Assembly: GCA_963930775.1 (NCBI GenBank)
Contig: OZ005699.1
Location: 2,191,501 to 2,255,500, forward strand
Direction of reading: 5' to 3'
Length of the DNA: 64,000 nt
Origin: Cliona cf. orientalis
Lineage: Eukaryota; Porifera; Demospongiae; Clionaida; Clionaidae
Position numbers and translations under genes: made by a program. The notes beneath the pieces were generated by a model. That model made no database searches, was not told the origin of the DNA, and saw only the letters and a program-made list of their open reading frames with translations. This document shows, one piece after another, positions 24,901 through 40,129 of this stretch. Every line of letters begins with the position of its first letter. The stretch's first letter is position 1.

Positions 24901-26102
24901 TAACCAGATCCTAGAAGGTCAGTTTTAAGTATACCTGAGCAATATACCTTCAAAAGCCGAAAAACTGCCCTTAATGGTAGGGAGCTATTTACCTTCATCT
25001 GTTACATAGCTCCAGAATGACTGAACCCTCACGATCCCACCGTGATCCCATCCTAATGGTGCAGCTTTATATAGATTTTTGTGCTAATTGACTGTGGAAT
25101 GCTCATTAATATAATGCACGGCAATTCAGGTGGCGATCATCCGTCTTATCTCACCTGATCTGAGCTATAGCTACATTTAGCTGTGGCTGTGTTCCAAATA
25201 ATACACTCTATAATACGTAATTGATTTTATGTGAGTTGTGAATACTATTAGCTTGCTCATACCTGCTATAGGGTCATCGTGGCTTGGGGAGGCAACTTCC
25301 CTCCCCACTGCGGAACAGAATTAAGCTCATGCAGTTCACATTATGGTACATAGAATTGCATTGTATGAGATATGAAATTTTTGTGACCAGAGGAACAATG
25401 GAATCAGAATCCGAATCTATCCTTTATGCTGCAAAGAGTGTCAGGCAATGTGACGCAAAGCAACCCCTTTTATTATAAACCCGGTCCTAGGGTATGTACA
25501 CAGACAACTGAAGGGAAGAACACAAATGGAAGTCATGTGACTAGTATTGTGCATATTATATTGTGGTGTTGTACACACCCACTCACCTTGCTGTGGTTCA
25601 GCATTAGTCTTGATCTTTTCAGCCACGTTGGTCTCTCCAGCCTCATGTAGTCGATGGATCAGCATCCTCCATGAGGGTTGGTAGTTACCTTCCCCCAGGA
25701 GGAATGCCTCCACCACAGCTTTTTGACGAGCTTCACTAGAGATGTGCTGACGTTCGATGGCATCTAGCTTCATTTGATCCTCATAGTCACGCCAGCCCAT
25801 CAGCCACCCACCCAGATACCTCCAGCTCATTACTCCCTTCACCGCCTCAAATACGTTATCAAAGGTGAGGGGCGGGGCTGGATATATAAAGTAGTTGTCA
25901 TCATGTCAACACTAGCTGCGAGGGTGTGCACCACCGGGATTGTTAGTCTGGGTGCCGTGTTGCGCTACGCAAGTTGTCAGGTTTATACCAGTTTAAGTAA
26001 GGCTTTAATAACAAACCCCACTTATTTAACCAAATTGAATTAGGTAAAATTTTGCTCACCTCGACTGCTTACAATCTGGTGAGGATCATTGAGCTCCGCC
26101 AT
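18998..26102 (-). CDS. Roc-COR-type GTPase with five death-fold domains
   Basis: Six exons plus a short in-frame intron join to 1200 residues: 26060-26102, 25587-25877, 23991-24269, 23402-23680, 21803-22081, and 18998-21498 with a 69-bp intron at 19363-19431. The start exon reads MAELNDPHQIV. Each of the next four exons (291, 279, 279 and 279 nt) encodes one death-fold module of about 93 residues, with a TLTVDNV-like opening and a C..ASW..LA core. The large exon holds a Ras-like GTPase: P-loop GVGGSGKT, switch DDTGGQ and base-binding THKD. A COR-like region follows (PLRYIPLEMAFQRM onward). A C-terminal death domain (WRTLGELLGL, TTWHGFLELL) ends the protein. Roc-COR proteins with death domains act as cytosolic signalling switches through death-fold contacts. 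An apoptotic or immune role here is inference. Confidence 0.8.
22767..23261. mobile_element. TIR element (TACCGTACTCGC family)
   Basis: The ends TACCGTACTCGCTCTAATTA and its complement at 23240-23261 are nearly perfect inverted repeats next to TA dinucleotides. The element is about 495 bp and sits in an intron of the GTPase gene. An open frame inside it (22958-23248) runs into the terminal repeat and resembles no transposase, so it looks non-autonomous. Confidence 0.75.
24733..25163. mobile_element. Foldback element with about 150-bp inverted arms
   Basis: The left arm (GACGGATGATCACGTG, TAGTCAATTAGC, GGGATCGCGAGG) reappears inverted on the right (CACGATCCCACC, GCTAATTGACTG, GATCATCCGTC). 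The whole stretch can fold as one long hairpin with a small centre. It lies in an intron of the GTPase gene and has no coding capacity. Confidence 0.65.
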
Positions 26103-26928
26103 TTTGTAGTTGTGATGCCGCAGTATACACTGTGTAATCGTAATGGGGAAAACCCTAATAATTAATACTGTTACCGACCATTTCCCTATTGTACAATTGT
26201 TATGGTACTTAGGTAAAGTTAACTTTGATTGATATGGAGAGTTCACGATAAATTGAAACCACATAATGTCATGCATACAGTAGTAGCATGACAAAATGTT
26301 TCAACGTACGTTTGAAATCTTCCACTCATAAGTGTGAGAGTATGAAGAGAATTCAGTAACGCAGTTATGCTCTGGTTATTGCCAGCCACGGTAGTTTCGT
26401 CGACCAACCACTCCCTCAGCTTGCATGGCGAGCTTGCACTTTGGGGGTATTCCCCGTCGCAGGTGGACGATATCGGTATATATATATATCCGGTATCCGT
26501 CCGGCCGGCCGGGTCAACGTCAACGTGCACGTGCAACGTGCAACCGGCTCAAGCCGCGCGCCCCAATATAGGCGTATACGTATACGGAGCACGCGCAATT
26601 TTTATCGATGAGCTCGAGCTGAGATCTAGATCTAGATATCGAGCGCGAGGTCGGCGACAGCATAGTATATTAGGCGCAGTGAATACTTTTCATGCATGAG
26701 GGTTAATTACGTGAGAATAGGTAAAGGTCGTCCAGTGAATAAATCAAGAATGCTGTAATAGTACAAGTGTGCACACCAGTAATCTCAATGGTATAACATT
26801 ATAAAAAAATACAACCGTTAATAACTTTGTATATTCAACGTATATGGACTAATCAGTTATCTATGTTCATCTACAAGCGATATTGCTAGCTTAGTCTAGA
26901 TCTAACGGAGCACATGGGAGAGGGATAA
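26103..26928. promoter_or_regulatory. 5' flank of the GTPase gene, 3' flank of sorcin
   Basis: A GC-rich core at 26400-26640 holds TATATATA followed by GGCCGGCCGG, and a row of overlapping AGATCTAGATCT palindromes. The 28-base block at 26541-26568 (CAACCGGCTCAAGCCGCGCG, then CCCCAATA) recurs exactly at 37211-37238. The open frames here look incidental. It is probably a promoter region or a shared repeat fragment. Confidence 0.4.
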
Positions 26929-30464
<3,536 letters not shown>

Positions 30465-31094
30465 ATCTTCTCTTTGCAAGAAAGCTACTTCGAAATGTTG
30501 AAAGACGAACCCTAGTGCCCTGGATTGATTCAAGGGGAGGGGCGGGGGGTAGCGTGCTGACGACCACTTACCACATTTGGGAGCAAAAAAGAGGGGAGGG
30601 GCTAAAAGTGTACCAGTTGATAGCTATGGGTACATTATGCACAATACTGTAGTATCCCACTCTCGGGTAAGCACACATGTACTGCATTTCATGGTAGCTC
30701 AATATTGACAATGTGTAGCGAAATTTATATACAATGCATGCAATACTGTGTAACAGATATTTAATATTATAAACCATCCGATATGCACCTTTGTTTTCCT
30801 TAATTGTTTCATTATGTCTTCATCATAATGCAGTAACTGTTGTTTACCATGACAGCTATGTATAGACTAATGTCTATATCTCTGCATTCATTACTTTAGA
30901 ATGTACCTATAGCTATCAATTGCTATGCAAGAAAATAAATTGTCATCCCAATTAATGATAAGCTTATAATATTATTATGCTATTAGTTCTTGCTGAAGGC
31001 AAATAGCTTAGATCAAAATTATTAACATTATTAGTATCACTGAATAAATTCATTAATCAACATGGCACACCACAGGGCTATCGTTTTCAGATCT
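30465..31094. other. Spacer between sorcin and the FN3/Sushi receptor
   Basis: It contains the sorcin 5' flank and the receptor 3' flank. A partial copy of the GGGTAAGCACAC repeat lies near 30650-30692. I see no gene. Confidence 0.45.
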
Positions 31095-34000
31095 CTAGAT
31101 ATGCTCATAAGCAACATTCTCCTCGAGTTCAATTTTTTGTCGAGAGTATAGATCAGTTATGATCTCTTCATATACGACCGGAGCATCATCTGCTGGTGTA
31201 TTGGTGGGAGAAGGATGTTCACGTCTCTTCCCGTTTGAACATTTGGTACATGGCTTTATGAAGACTTTACCCCAGTGATGACAAAGAACTCCGACGAAGA
31301 TGCCAAGGAAGAAAAACACAAAAGAGCAGATAACAGTAGCAAGAATAGTCTGGCTACTGCATGAGAGCACCTTTTTGACATTAGCTGTTACGGTACCAGG
31401 TATAATAATTATATCAATGAGCTAGGCTTGATGTACACTGTATACCTGATTCAGAAGTTGCAGTAGTACAGTCCAGTTCAGATGGGGGTGGCCTCCAACA
31501 TCCATCAGCATGGCACACAGTTGTTAGTGGTTCAGCCTGGGACACATCATCACATTGCAAAGTGATGTCAGTCCCCTCTGGGTAAAAACCAGTGGACTGA
31601 TCAATATCACTGATGTGGGCACCAGTTGGAACTGTGGGAGCACTAGTACAGAAAGCTGTAGGAGCAAAATTAATTGGATATCTAGGGATGATAATAATTT
31701 TGTATTGCTTACCTGATGATTGATCCATACAGAAGTGATTTGCTGGATTAGGGCTCCAAACTCCAGTGCTCCCACAAACAGCCTCTATGACAGTGTCTGG
31801 TAGGAGACCCTCTTCACAGTGAAAAACAATTGTAGCATTAAACATAGTGCTACTGAATGGCTCAATAATAACTCCTCGGTCACTGGAGACACTGGGACTA
31901 CCACAGTCTAGTGGAACAAAATTTAGCCATAATATTAATTTTTTTATACTTGGGTAACCAGTAATGTTAATAACTGAGTTAACTTTTGATTGTTATATAT
32001 ATAGTGTACGCAAGATTAAATACAATATCATATACAAAGATTAAATTTTATCCATCACTATTAATAGTTGTTAAATTAAACTATCAATGAAAGCATGAAC
32101 ATTAATTTTACCATTGAATCAGATATTTTTAGAGAATGTAGCTATCATAACAATTATTAACATTTACAAATTCCAATTCCAACTAAGCTTTTTAATAATC
32201 ATGCAAAGGCAAGCTATCATACTGACAAATACATGACATTGTAAAGGAGTAAAGACCCCCTGCAATTAATGAAGGAAGAGGCTTACCTCTCGAGAGAATA
32301 ACAGGGTCACTCCAATTGCCCGGAACAAACATATTATGTGCACGCATCTAGTATCATGGAGACAATTCTCAATTGTAAATAATATGATAGAATTTTTTAA
32401 GCTTACTTGAATGTAGAGGTCCTCGGAATCACCACGATCAAGATGTGCCAATTTCACTGTGCCATTCGAATCTTCATCAATAGTACCACAGTAACGCATA
32501 CTAGGAAGATCATTCCCTAACTCTGGCTCTTGTGTAGGTCTGAGGGGTGTATTACCAACACACACATCGTAGGGGGCCAGTAATCCATTTGGAAAGGAAG
32601 GGGGGGACCACCTAAGCATCAGTGTGATATCGAATTGTCTAATATTATATGATTCCAGTTCAAGATTCGTGACTGGACTAGGTGGGGGAGAGAGAGTGCT
32701 GAGACTGCATTCATAGTCGAATCCAAATGATGTAAGTCTTGGAGGAACGTATGGAATGTTGCTGGCATTCCACGTCACATTAGCCTAAGTAAAAAAAATA
32801 GCTACCGTAGACTCCCAAGTATAAGTAGCTACATGGGCACTTAATACGTAACTCAAGATGTGACACATGGAAATTAATTTACATGATTTGTACCTAAGAG
32901 TGGACGCTTGCCTGGGCTATCAAGGGATCCTTTAGACTAAGTCTGGCGAGCTAGCCTAGGGATCCTTGGGCACTTATCCAGGAATGGGTGCTTACTTGAG
33001 AGTGGGTGCTTGCCCAGCACACGATGGTACAGTGGCTATAATACTCTAACTTAGATCTACATGTTTACCTCAAATAAGTACATAAGATTACTATCGGCAG
33101 GCCGAGGCCTGTGATACTCCACCCCTCGGGGTCCAGCGTGAGCGTCTGTGTTATTAGTATCAAGAATGTACGACACAACACCTGAATCATCCTACAGAGT
33201 GATGTAATAGAAGAAACTAAAAATAGCCCATCACAATAATAATTATAGCTACCTGCTCAAAAGGAAAGAAGACGAAACGACTTGCCATTATGTCATTTAT
33301 TTTCACTGGAGTGCGCTGACTTGGACTTGAGTCCAGCCACTTGGGTATGAGTGTTGATCCAATGATGACATTATCGTCAAGAATATAAGGTGGTAGGTCC
33401 CAGATGTACTTAAATGAGAACCAAAAATTCTCAGAGTCCCATATTCTCTCACATTCAAATCCAATGTAATCCCTTCTAACTGCAGGTGTAAAAAGGTATG
33501 CAGTGGTCAACTGTATAGTAGCACTGATCAAGAATGAGAGGGACCAAACTGTTACATAAGTAGGTAAAAAATTGTAAAAAAAAACCCATGGCAGTTTAAC
33601 ATCCAGGTCTGTCTGCATGCATGCAAGGCTAGCTGCATGGTAGTTTTTTTAGTGGTACAGTGCAATAAAAAGAGTGTATGTGAATGCTAAAATTAATTTT
33701 ATTGTCCTTACAGACTGTTTCTATGTTATAAGGTCCATCTGAAGATAGTGGTTCACTGTAACCATCAGGTCCCATGGAATAAACCTGCAAAAAAAACAAA
33801 GCAACACCGTACATCAGTAAAGTGTGAAAATAAAAACAGTACATATTTACATCAATCCTGTAGGAGCAGTTTATCACTGGTAAGGAGAAACGCGATTCAG
33901 CCTCCACAAGAATATAGGTTTCATTCTGTGAATCAATAATTATAATAATAATTATTATTATGTTATTCAAGCATTGGGTCGGTATAAAAATTTCTGATAA

Positions 34001-36197
34001 ATATTTAAAAACATAATGTGTTTAGAAATGTGCTATTCCATGTGGCTGTTGTTTACACTGAAATGGGAATAGCAGATATTGGCTTATTCTAAAATCAAAG
34101 GCGAACGCAGCAGCTGCATGCTGTAAACAAGGAAAGCAACCAAATCGAATTTGTAAAACATTCCTTACAAGTCCAAAAAGAGTAATACCGTAGAAAAGCA
34201 AATCTAGTGGTTGGTCCATGCATACACATGTACAGCTCTGAAGCTGTATGTACAAACACCATAAAGCAGGAAATTATTATTAAGCTAGCGCTGTTGGTGC
34301 GAATCTTCATAATTATTATATCTGGCCACAAACCCCACAGAATAATAATTAATTTCGTATGGCTGATACTGTAGAGCTGCAAGATCACTCCCATAGAGCT
34401 CTCCTATTATAGCTCATGCAGCAAAGGACTGATGCTGAGAGGTCTCTTCGTATAGTAGACCACTCAAAGACTTAATTAGTAAGCTTGGTACATGAAACAC
34501 TAAAATAGCTACCAGTATCCACCGTGTGTTGTGAGATTCAGGATTTTCAAAACTTTGTTTCCCCATACGAAATGTATGCAAATTTCCCAGTGTAGTTATC
34601 GCTACACATGATTAATCTTGATTCAGTACACAAGCAAATCATTTGCAATTTCAGAAGCAACTCAGCCATTGTACACGTTGAACTCTACAAGTATGCAAGT
34701 ATAGCCATTAAATTTTTATCTTACTCTAAAATTCACCTATGTACTTCTCTGCATGCATATTCATGCTATACATCCATCTTACTGATGATATTGTTATATT
34801 CAAGCTGTCACTGCCACACACTGTGGCAGTGTCGTCCATGGTGGGAGATATACTGACGGTAAAGTTTTCCAAAAACACACTATCTGCAGTGTGTAAGAGT
34901 AATTACAGTAGTAGCTATAGTGGTGATGCTGTATCATAAATGCATACTTTGTGGTCTCTGCCAGGAGATGTTGAGAATCGCATGTCCAAAAAATCCAACT
35001 CGTGTATCAATATCATCTGAGATTTGAAGGTCAGTTGGTGGATTTGGAATGGATCGTTCCACTGCAAACAACAAAAAACAAATTCAACAGCTAATAGCTA
35101 ACAACAAAAGTAGTGAATGGTGAGTTAATTAAGGTACACAAGTGCACTATTGCATGGATGTGTGATGCAAACCTAATCAAGTTAATTTTTGATTGTTATT
35201 GTGTACGCAAGGAATGCAGAGATTTATCCATCACTAAAGCAAATTGAAGGCATAAAAATTATTATTTTTGCCATGAATCTGAAATTTATAGAGAATGTAT
35301 CATAACAATTTTGTAACTTGACAGGTAAAAATTTACAAATTCCAACACTCTGTATGTGAGATAATATAATTATGTATGCGTACCTCTGATGTTGACCGTC
35401 ACATTTGTTGTGGGCGAAAAATTAGAGAGTGCAGCTTCTTTGTTGCCAACAGCAAAGGAGACAAGGAGGTCTTGGCATGCGTAGTCAGCAAGATCCAAGT
35501 GAGCCAAAGGATTGGACTGAATGCAAGTGTATAAAGCATCATAAATAGTTACTATGTATAAGTTGTTGAATTTGGGAATAAGAGAAAGTACATAATTTAA
35601 AAGTGCTGTTAATGTTTGTCCCACGAGATCTCTTTCCAGAAGTTTGAGACATGAAACTAATCACAAAAGTTAACTAGACGCTTGCATTTCTGCCATCTTC
35701 CATGCTCTCTCTAATATAATAATAATTATGACACAGACTTTCTCACCACCCATATGTAGGATACATTTTGTGAGGTTCCCTCCTCAATTCTGAAAAGGAA
35801 TACCACTGGTCCTGGAGGTATCTCAGCCTCAGTAGAGCCTACAGTTTGATTATCTCCAGCACCACCATATCCCTCCCCTGATCCAAGTCGTGGTGCTGCA
35901 ACAGACAGATCCAATGTGAACAGACCAGCTCTCTCTGTAGTTGTATCTAGTATCAGCAGTGGAGGTCCAATTGGATCACGTGGACTGATCGCTCCTTCGG
36001 AAAAAAATGGATTATTATTCATCCATTCTGTGCATCATACTGTATAGTAGCATAATATACCTTCATTAAGCTGTGCAGTAAATTTGCAACCAAGATAACA
36101 AGGATTAAGAGGCTGTAAAGAGATGTAACAATTAAAAATAATATACAAAGAAAAAGTAATGACATTCACTAGCTGATAACACACTTCATTATAGTCT
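31095..36197 (-). CDS. FN3/Sushi membrane receptor, 5' end unresolved
   Basis: Fifteen exons join in frame: 36170-36197 (tentative), 36061-36112, 35747-35994, 35384-35516, 34948-35061, 34783-34883, 33851-33925, 33712-33784, 33253-33548, 33069-33191, 32407-32784, 32287-32347, 31713-31907, 31446-31655 and 31095-31384. They give at least 791 residues. The outer part has FN3-like domains (PNPPTDLQISDD; LMLRWSPPSFPNG; WSDPVILSR). Two Sushi/CCP domains follow (opening DCGSPSVSSDRG; closing WSPNPANHFC and CWRPPPSELDC). One helix (TVICSFVFFFLGIFVGVL) precedes a tail of about 65 residues. The tail carries VVYEEI and VAYEHI, both fitting the ITIM consensus, plus DLYSRQ. Sushi domains suggest protein-protein contacts at the surface. 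The signal peptide and first exons are not identified. Confidence 0.75.
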
Positions 36198-36352
36198 CTG
36201 TACCAGGAAATTCAAATGAGGCCACTTGAATGCGTAAAGTCACCAATATGGACAAAAAGTATGGGTGGTACTTGTGAGAGTACATTAATTATTTATTGAC
36301 CAATAGCGACATTAAGGCCTGGGTCAAGCTTTAAATATGGTCGTACATACAT

Positions 36353-38742
36353 TGGCGTATTTTAAGAAATATTGCCCTTAGGCCTAAAGGGAAGATTTTA
36401 CGCCAGTGTTCCCCTTAGACCTAAAGGGGAGATTTTACGCCACGCTCGCCGTTTTGTACATAACGGGGACATTTTACGCAAGGTATTTTGGCGCATATCT
36501 GCCCTTGTGTTTGAACATTATTATAACATTATAAAGGGAAGATTATACGCCAACCATTTGAGTGGCGTAAAATCTTCTCCTTATGATACTGAACAAACAC
36601 AAGGGCGAGTTTATGCGCCGCGATCTCGGCCGTTCTTAGCGGGGCTGAGCATGCGCAAAGTATCCTACCGAATGGCGTAAAAGCGTCTCTTTATGATACT
36701 GAACAAACACAAGGGCGACTTTATGCGCCGCGATCTCGGCCGTTCTTAGCGGGGCTGAGCATGCGAAAGTATCCTACCGAGTGGCGTGCAGAATAATTGG
36801 TCATATAAAATTTATATTATATTATTAGCTGCGCTATGTGCGATTCATCGATAGCCCACCAACAATAATTATTAACGAGATTGGATCAGAAACTCCCTGC
36901 TCAGCCCTACTGGTATAAATAGCTAATTACGTCCAGAGTCCCAATTAGAAAAAACTATTCGGCCGACCGATGAGGTAATTGTGATGTAAAATATGATGTA
37001 AAATATGACGAAAATGCGGTTAAGACTGTTTCAAAATGTTTAGCACGCATGAAAGCTTGTTGGGGCCCAGAATTCGAGCCTAGCGTAGAAGACATCGTGG
37101 ACTATCCGATGATATCCTTATGGCGTTTCTCTCAGTTCGCTTTCTCTAGCGAGCTCGCTTTCAGGGCAGGGGGATTTCCCTATTCAGTCGAGCACGTGGC
37201 AGGTGAAGGTCAACCGGCTCAAGCCGCGCGCCCCAATAGTGTACTCGTATACGGAGCATGCGCGGTTTGTCAATGTGTCCTAGTTCGAATTTATGGCGGC
37301 TTATTCATGAGGGACTCTGGACGTAGTCTCCAAGTTGTTCATTACATCCCCAGTATAAATTTACTTTTTTGCGGTTATTAGGTAATTATGTTGTAATTAT
37401 GATGTAACCTATGTCGTCATAGCGCTAAAATTCAGAGCCTTTACAGAACACTTCTGAGACCTGAAAATCCACAGAATCATATATTAACTTACATACATAT
37501 CCAGCGAATACATTAAAAGCTGAGTGCTACTTTCTCCGACAAGTAATGCCGGCCGAACTTCACGCGTTCTCTTGGCTGACGTAATCCTGTGAATAAATAA
37601 CGCTGTGTCTACAGTGCCGGTACCGGCACCGCAATTTAAGCGTTATAGTGCCGGTAAGTCCATATAAAATGCTGTACTCTTACGTAGCCCTAGTCCCCAC
37701 CCCCTCCTGCATATGGCAATATAAATTTGTACATAAATTTGCCGGCACTCTAGACACTTCGAATAAATAAAGCTAACCTTGCGCCACGACCGATCTGAAG
37801 TTCGGAAGCTGTACTGTGCTGTCGAGTTCATCTCCTTTGATTGAAGCATCGAAACTCGAAGTCGAAAGTTGATCTTACTTCATCTCTGCGATTGAGGTCC
37901 CGGCATCGAGGTGTGTATTGACGACCTTTACCACATGCACCATTAGAACTATGCAGCCACTGGGGATGTGGTCAAGGGTTCATTATTACCGTATTTCTTC
38001 TAAAAATTCGGCATGAAAATAATAATATTGCTGTAGCTTCGCCGAATTTTTAGAGGTTCATGTTCAACATTCTGTCTGCGTGCGCATTCCATTCCCGTTT
38101 ATAGTATATACGCATGACGACCTTTGCCGAAAAATTAGAGACTATATTCAATCATTCGGTAAAGGGTGCCGAATAATTAGAAGGGCCGAATTTTTAGAAG
38201 AAATACGGTATATTATATATCACAAGAGTCACCAGAAATTACAGACGCATGCTCACGGCACATAAACTCGCCCTTGTGTTCGTTAATATAAAGAGAAGCT
38301 TTTACGCCACTCAGTAGGATACTTGGCGCATGCTCAGCCCCGCTAAGAACGGCCGAGATCGCGACGCATAAACTCGCCCTTGTGTTTGTTCAGTATCATA
38401 AAGAGAAGCTTTTACGCCACTCGGTAGGATACTTGGCGCATGTTCAGCCCCGCTAAGAACGGCCGAGATCGCGGCGCATAAACTCGCCCTTGTGTTTGTT
38501 CAGTATCATAAAGAGAAGCTTTTACGGCACTCAAATGGTTGGCGTATAATCTTCCCTTTATAATGTTATAATATAAATGTTCAAACACAAGGGCAGATAT
38601 GCGCCAAAATACCTTGCGTAAAATGTCCCCGTTATGTACAAAACGGCGAGCGTGGCGTAAAATCTCCCCTTTAGGTCTAAGGGAAACACTGGCGTAAAAT
38701 CTTCCCTTTAGGCCTAAGGGCAATATTTCTTAAAATACGCCA
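36353..38742. mobile_element. 2.4-kb element with long terminal inverted repeats
   Basis: The arms at 36353-36786 and 38255-38742 are inverted copies starting TGGCGTATTTTAAGAAATA. Each arm contains a repeated subunit of about 110 bp (GCGCATAAACTCGCCCTTGT ... CGCCACTCGGTAGGATAC), twice on the left and two to three times on the right. TTTACGCC recurs throughout. The 1.5-kb centre holds two smaller elements (37601-37760 and 37987-38210) and the 28-base block shared with 26541. No transposase frame is visible; mirror-image open frames at 36372-36680 and 38412-38723 are the repeat itself. Confidence 0.75.
37987..38210. mobile_element. TIR element (TTCTTCTAAAAATTCGGC family)
   Basis: The ends TACCGTATTTCTTCTAAAAA and the inverted TTTTTAGAAGAAATACGGTA are near perfect, flanked by TA. 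It is 224 bp, non-coding, and nested inside the 2.4-kb inverted-repeat element. Confidence 0.8.
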
Positions 38743-38769
38743 TTGTCTACATAACCCTTAAATATATAT

Positions 38770-38870
38770 AGGTTATAGCACGAGAGCGAGACAGTTCAGT
38801 GATTTATTGACTGAGGGCAAAGCCCGAGGTCAATAAGCCACTGAACTGTCGAGATCGAGTACTGTAATCG
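38770..38870. repeat. Hairpin repeat with GCCCGAG centre
   Basis: GACAGTTCAGTGATTTATTG is inverted as CAATAAGCCACTGAACTGTC around a centre containing GGGCAAAGCCCGAGG. A similar arrangement lies at 42446-42552. Confidence 0.6.
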
Positions 38871-39021
38871 ATTTGTAGTACTGAACAAAAGAAAACTACA
38901 AGGTGCAAACCACAGCTAGTGTACATAGCTACAAGGTGCTTTCCCTCAGCTGCTATCTGCAGGACAGTAACAAATCAGTTATATGCCTTGCAGGAGTTAT
39001 TGTCCTGTGGGTTTAGTTATC

Positions 39022-39510
39022 ACTGTGTCTACCGTACCGGCACCGGTACCCAAGATTTAGTGCTTGGAGTACCGGCAATTATATTATATAGCTATAGATC
39101 CCAGCCCCCGAAGGGGGCTGGGATCTATAGCTATACTTTAAATAGCCACTATTAAATACTGAGCGCTAGACGGCTAGTGAGGCTAGTAGCGCGTGGTTGG
39201 GTTTCGGTAATCGGTAGGAGACGAGGGGGGTTTGGTTTTAGGGTATGGTTGTTGACCAAGGGTTAGTATTATAGTGACAAGGTGTATGAAGGTGGCAAAA
39301 AACGGTATCCAGCAGCGGCGAGCCGGGTTGGTACAGTGGGCTAGGGCTGGGACTGGTGGAGCGGTGGTCGTAGGTTCGAATCCCGCTTGGATCTTTGGAT
39401 TTTTTTTTTTTCTTCCACTTTCGAAAAATTTCTAAGTTTTTTGGCGGGCTATTATGCCGGTACTCGAAGCGCTAAATTATCAGTACCGGTGCCGGTACGG
39501 TAGACACAGC
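39022..39510. mobile_element. TIR element with an internal tRNA-like promoter
   Basis: The ends CTGTGTCTACCGTACCGGCA and TGCCGGTACGGTAGACACAG are perfect inverted repeats. Near 39330-39400 the plus strand has TGGTACAGTGG (box A-like), GGTTCGAATCC (perfect box B) and then a T run, the layout of a tRNA-derived pol III unit. A decayed relative of the ends lies at 37601-37760. Confidence 0.65.
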
Positions 39511-39607
39511 CTTTAGTTATAGTCCTGCGGGAAGGCAGTTGGGTGGTAAGCGATTTTAGCTGTTGTCGGCATCCTTTGATTTGTATGGCTTCAGTACTAC
39601 AAGCATG

Positions 39608-40079
39608 TTTAGGGGCCTTGTCCAAAGTCCTTGTGGAAAAATTAACATCATTATGAAGTTAACATTTTACCCCCCTCCCCCCTCTCTTAATGTCACAGCA
39701 TTTCAGCATAAATTCAACACTGAAACTCTGATTCTGCTCTATTTAGCCTATACATTCGGTATTCACTTATATTCTACAGTGCTAGCTATGTCTTCATGGA
39801 TTCATTGCATACCTGTGCTTCTTTGGCAGCTTCTTGCTTGCCTGTAGCTATGTGTACACTTTTAGCTACATAGTGCTGGACACAGCTGTCACTAAAATGT
39901 AACTTGAATTTGACACTGCTGGAGGTATATCTAGACTTATTCAACCACAAGAATGCATAATCACAACTAAAGCTAAAATCTGCTAACAATGCAGTTGTAA
40001 ACATCATGGACCAAGACCCTCCCCCTAATGTCATAATGACATTAATTTTTCCATGAGGACTTTGGACAAGCCCTCTTGG
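39608..40079. mobile_element. Foldback element (TTGTCCAAAGTCC ends)
   Basis: GGCCTTGTCCAAAGTCCTTG at 39612 is inverted as GAGGACTTTGGACAAGCC near 40058. The similarity continues about 60 bp through TGGAAAAATTAA and a poly-C region. It has no coding capacity. Confidence 0.6.
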
Positions 40080-40129
40080 CAATGCTTCAATGAAAATTAA
40101 TGCTAATGCATCTATTAATTTTAATATCA

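Noticed and set aside
36372..38723. Two nearly identical 102-103 residue frames on opposite strands
   Set aside because: They are the arms of the inverted-repeat element; start and stop fall inside repeat units and no protein family is recognisable.
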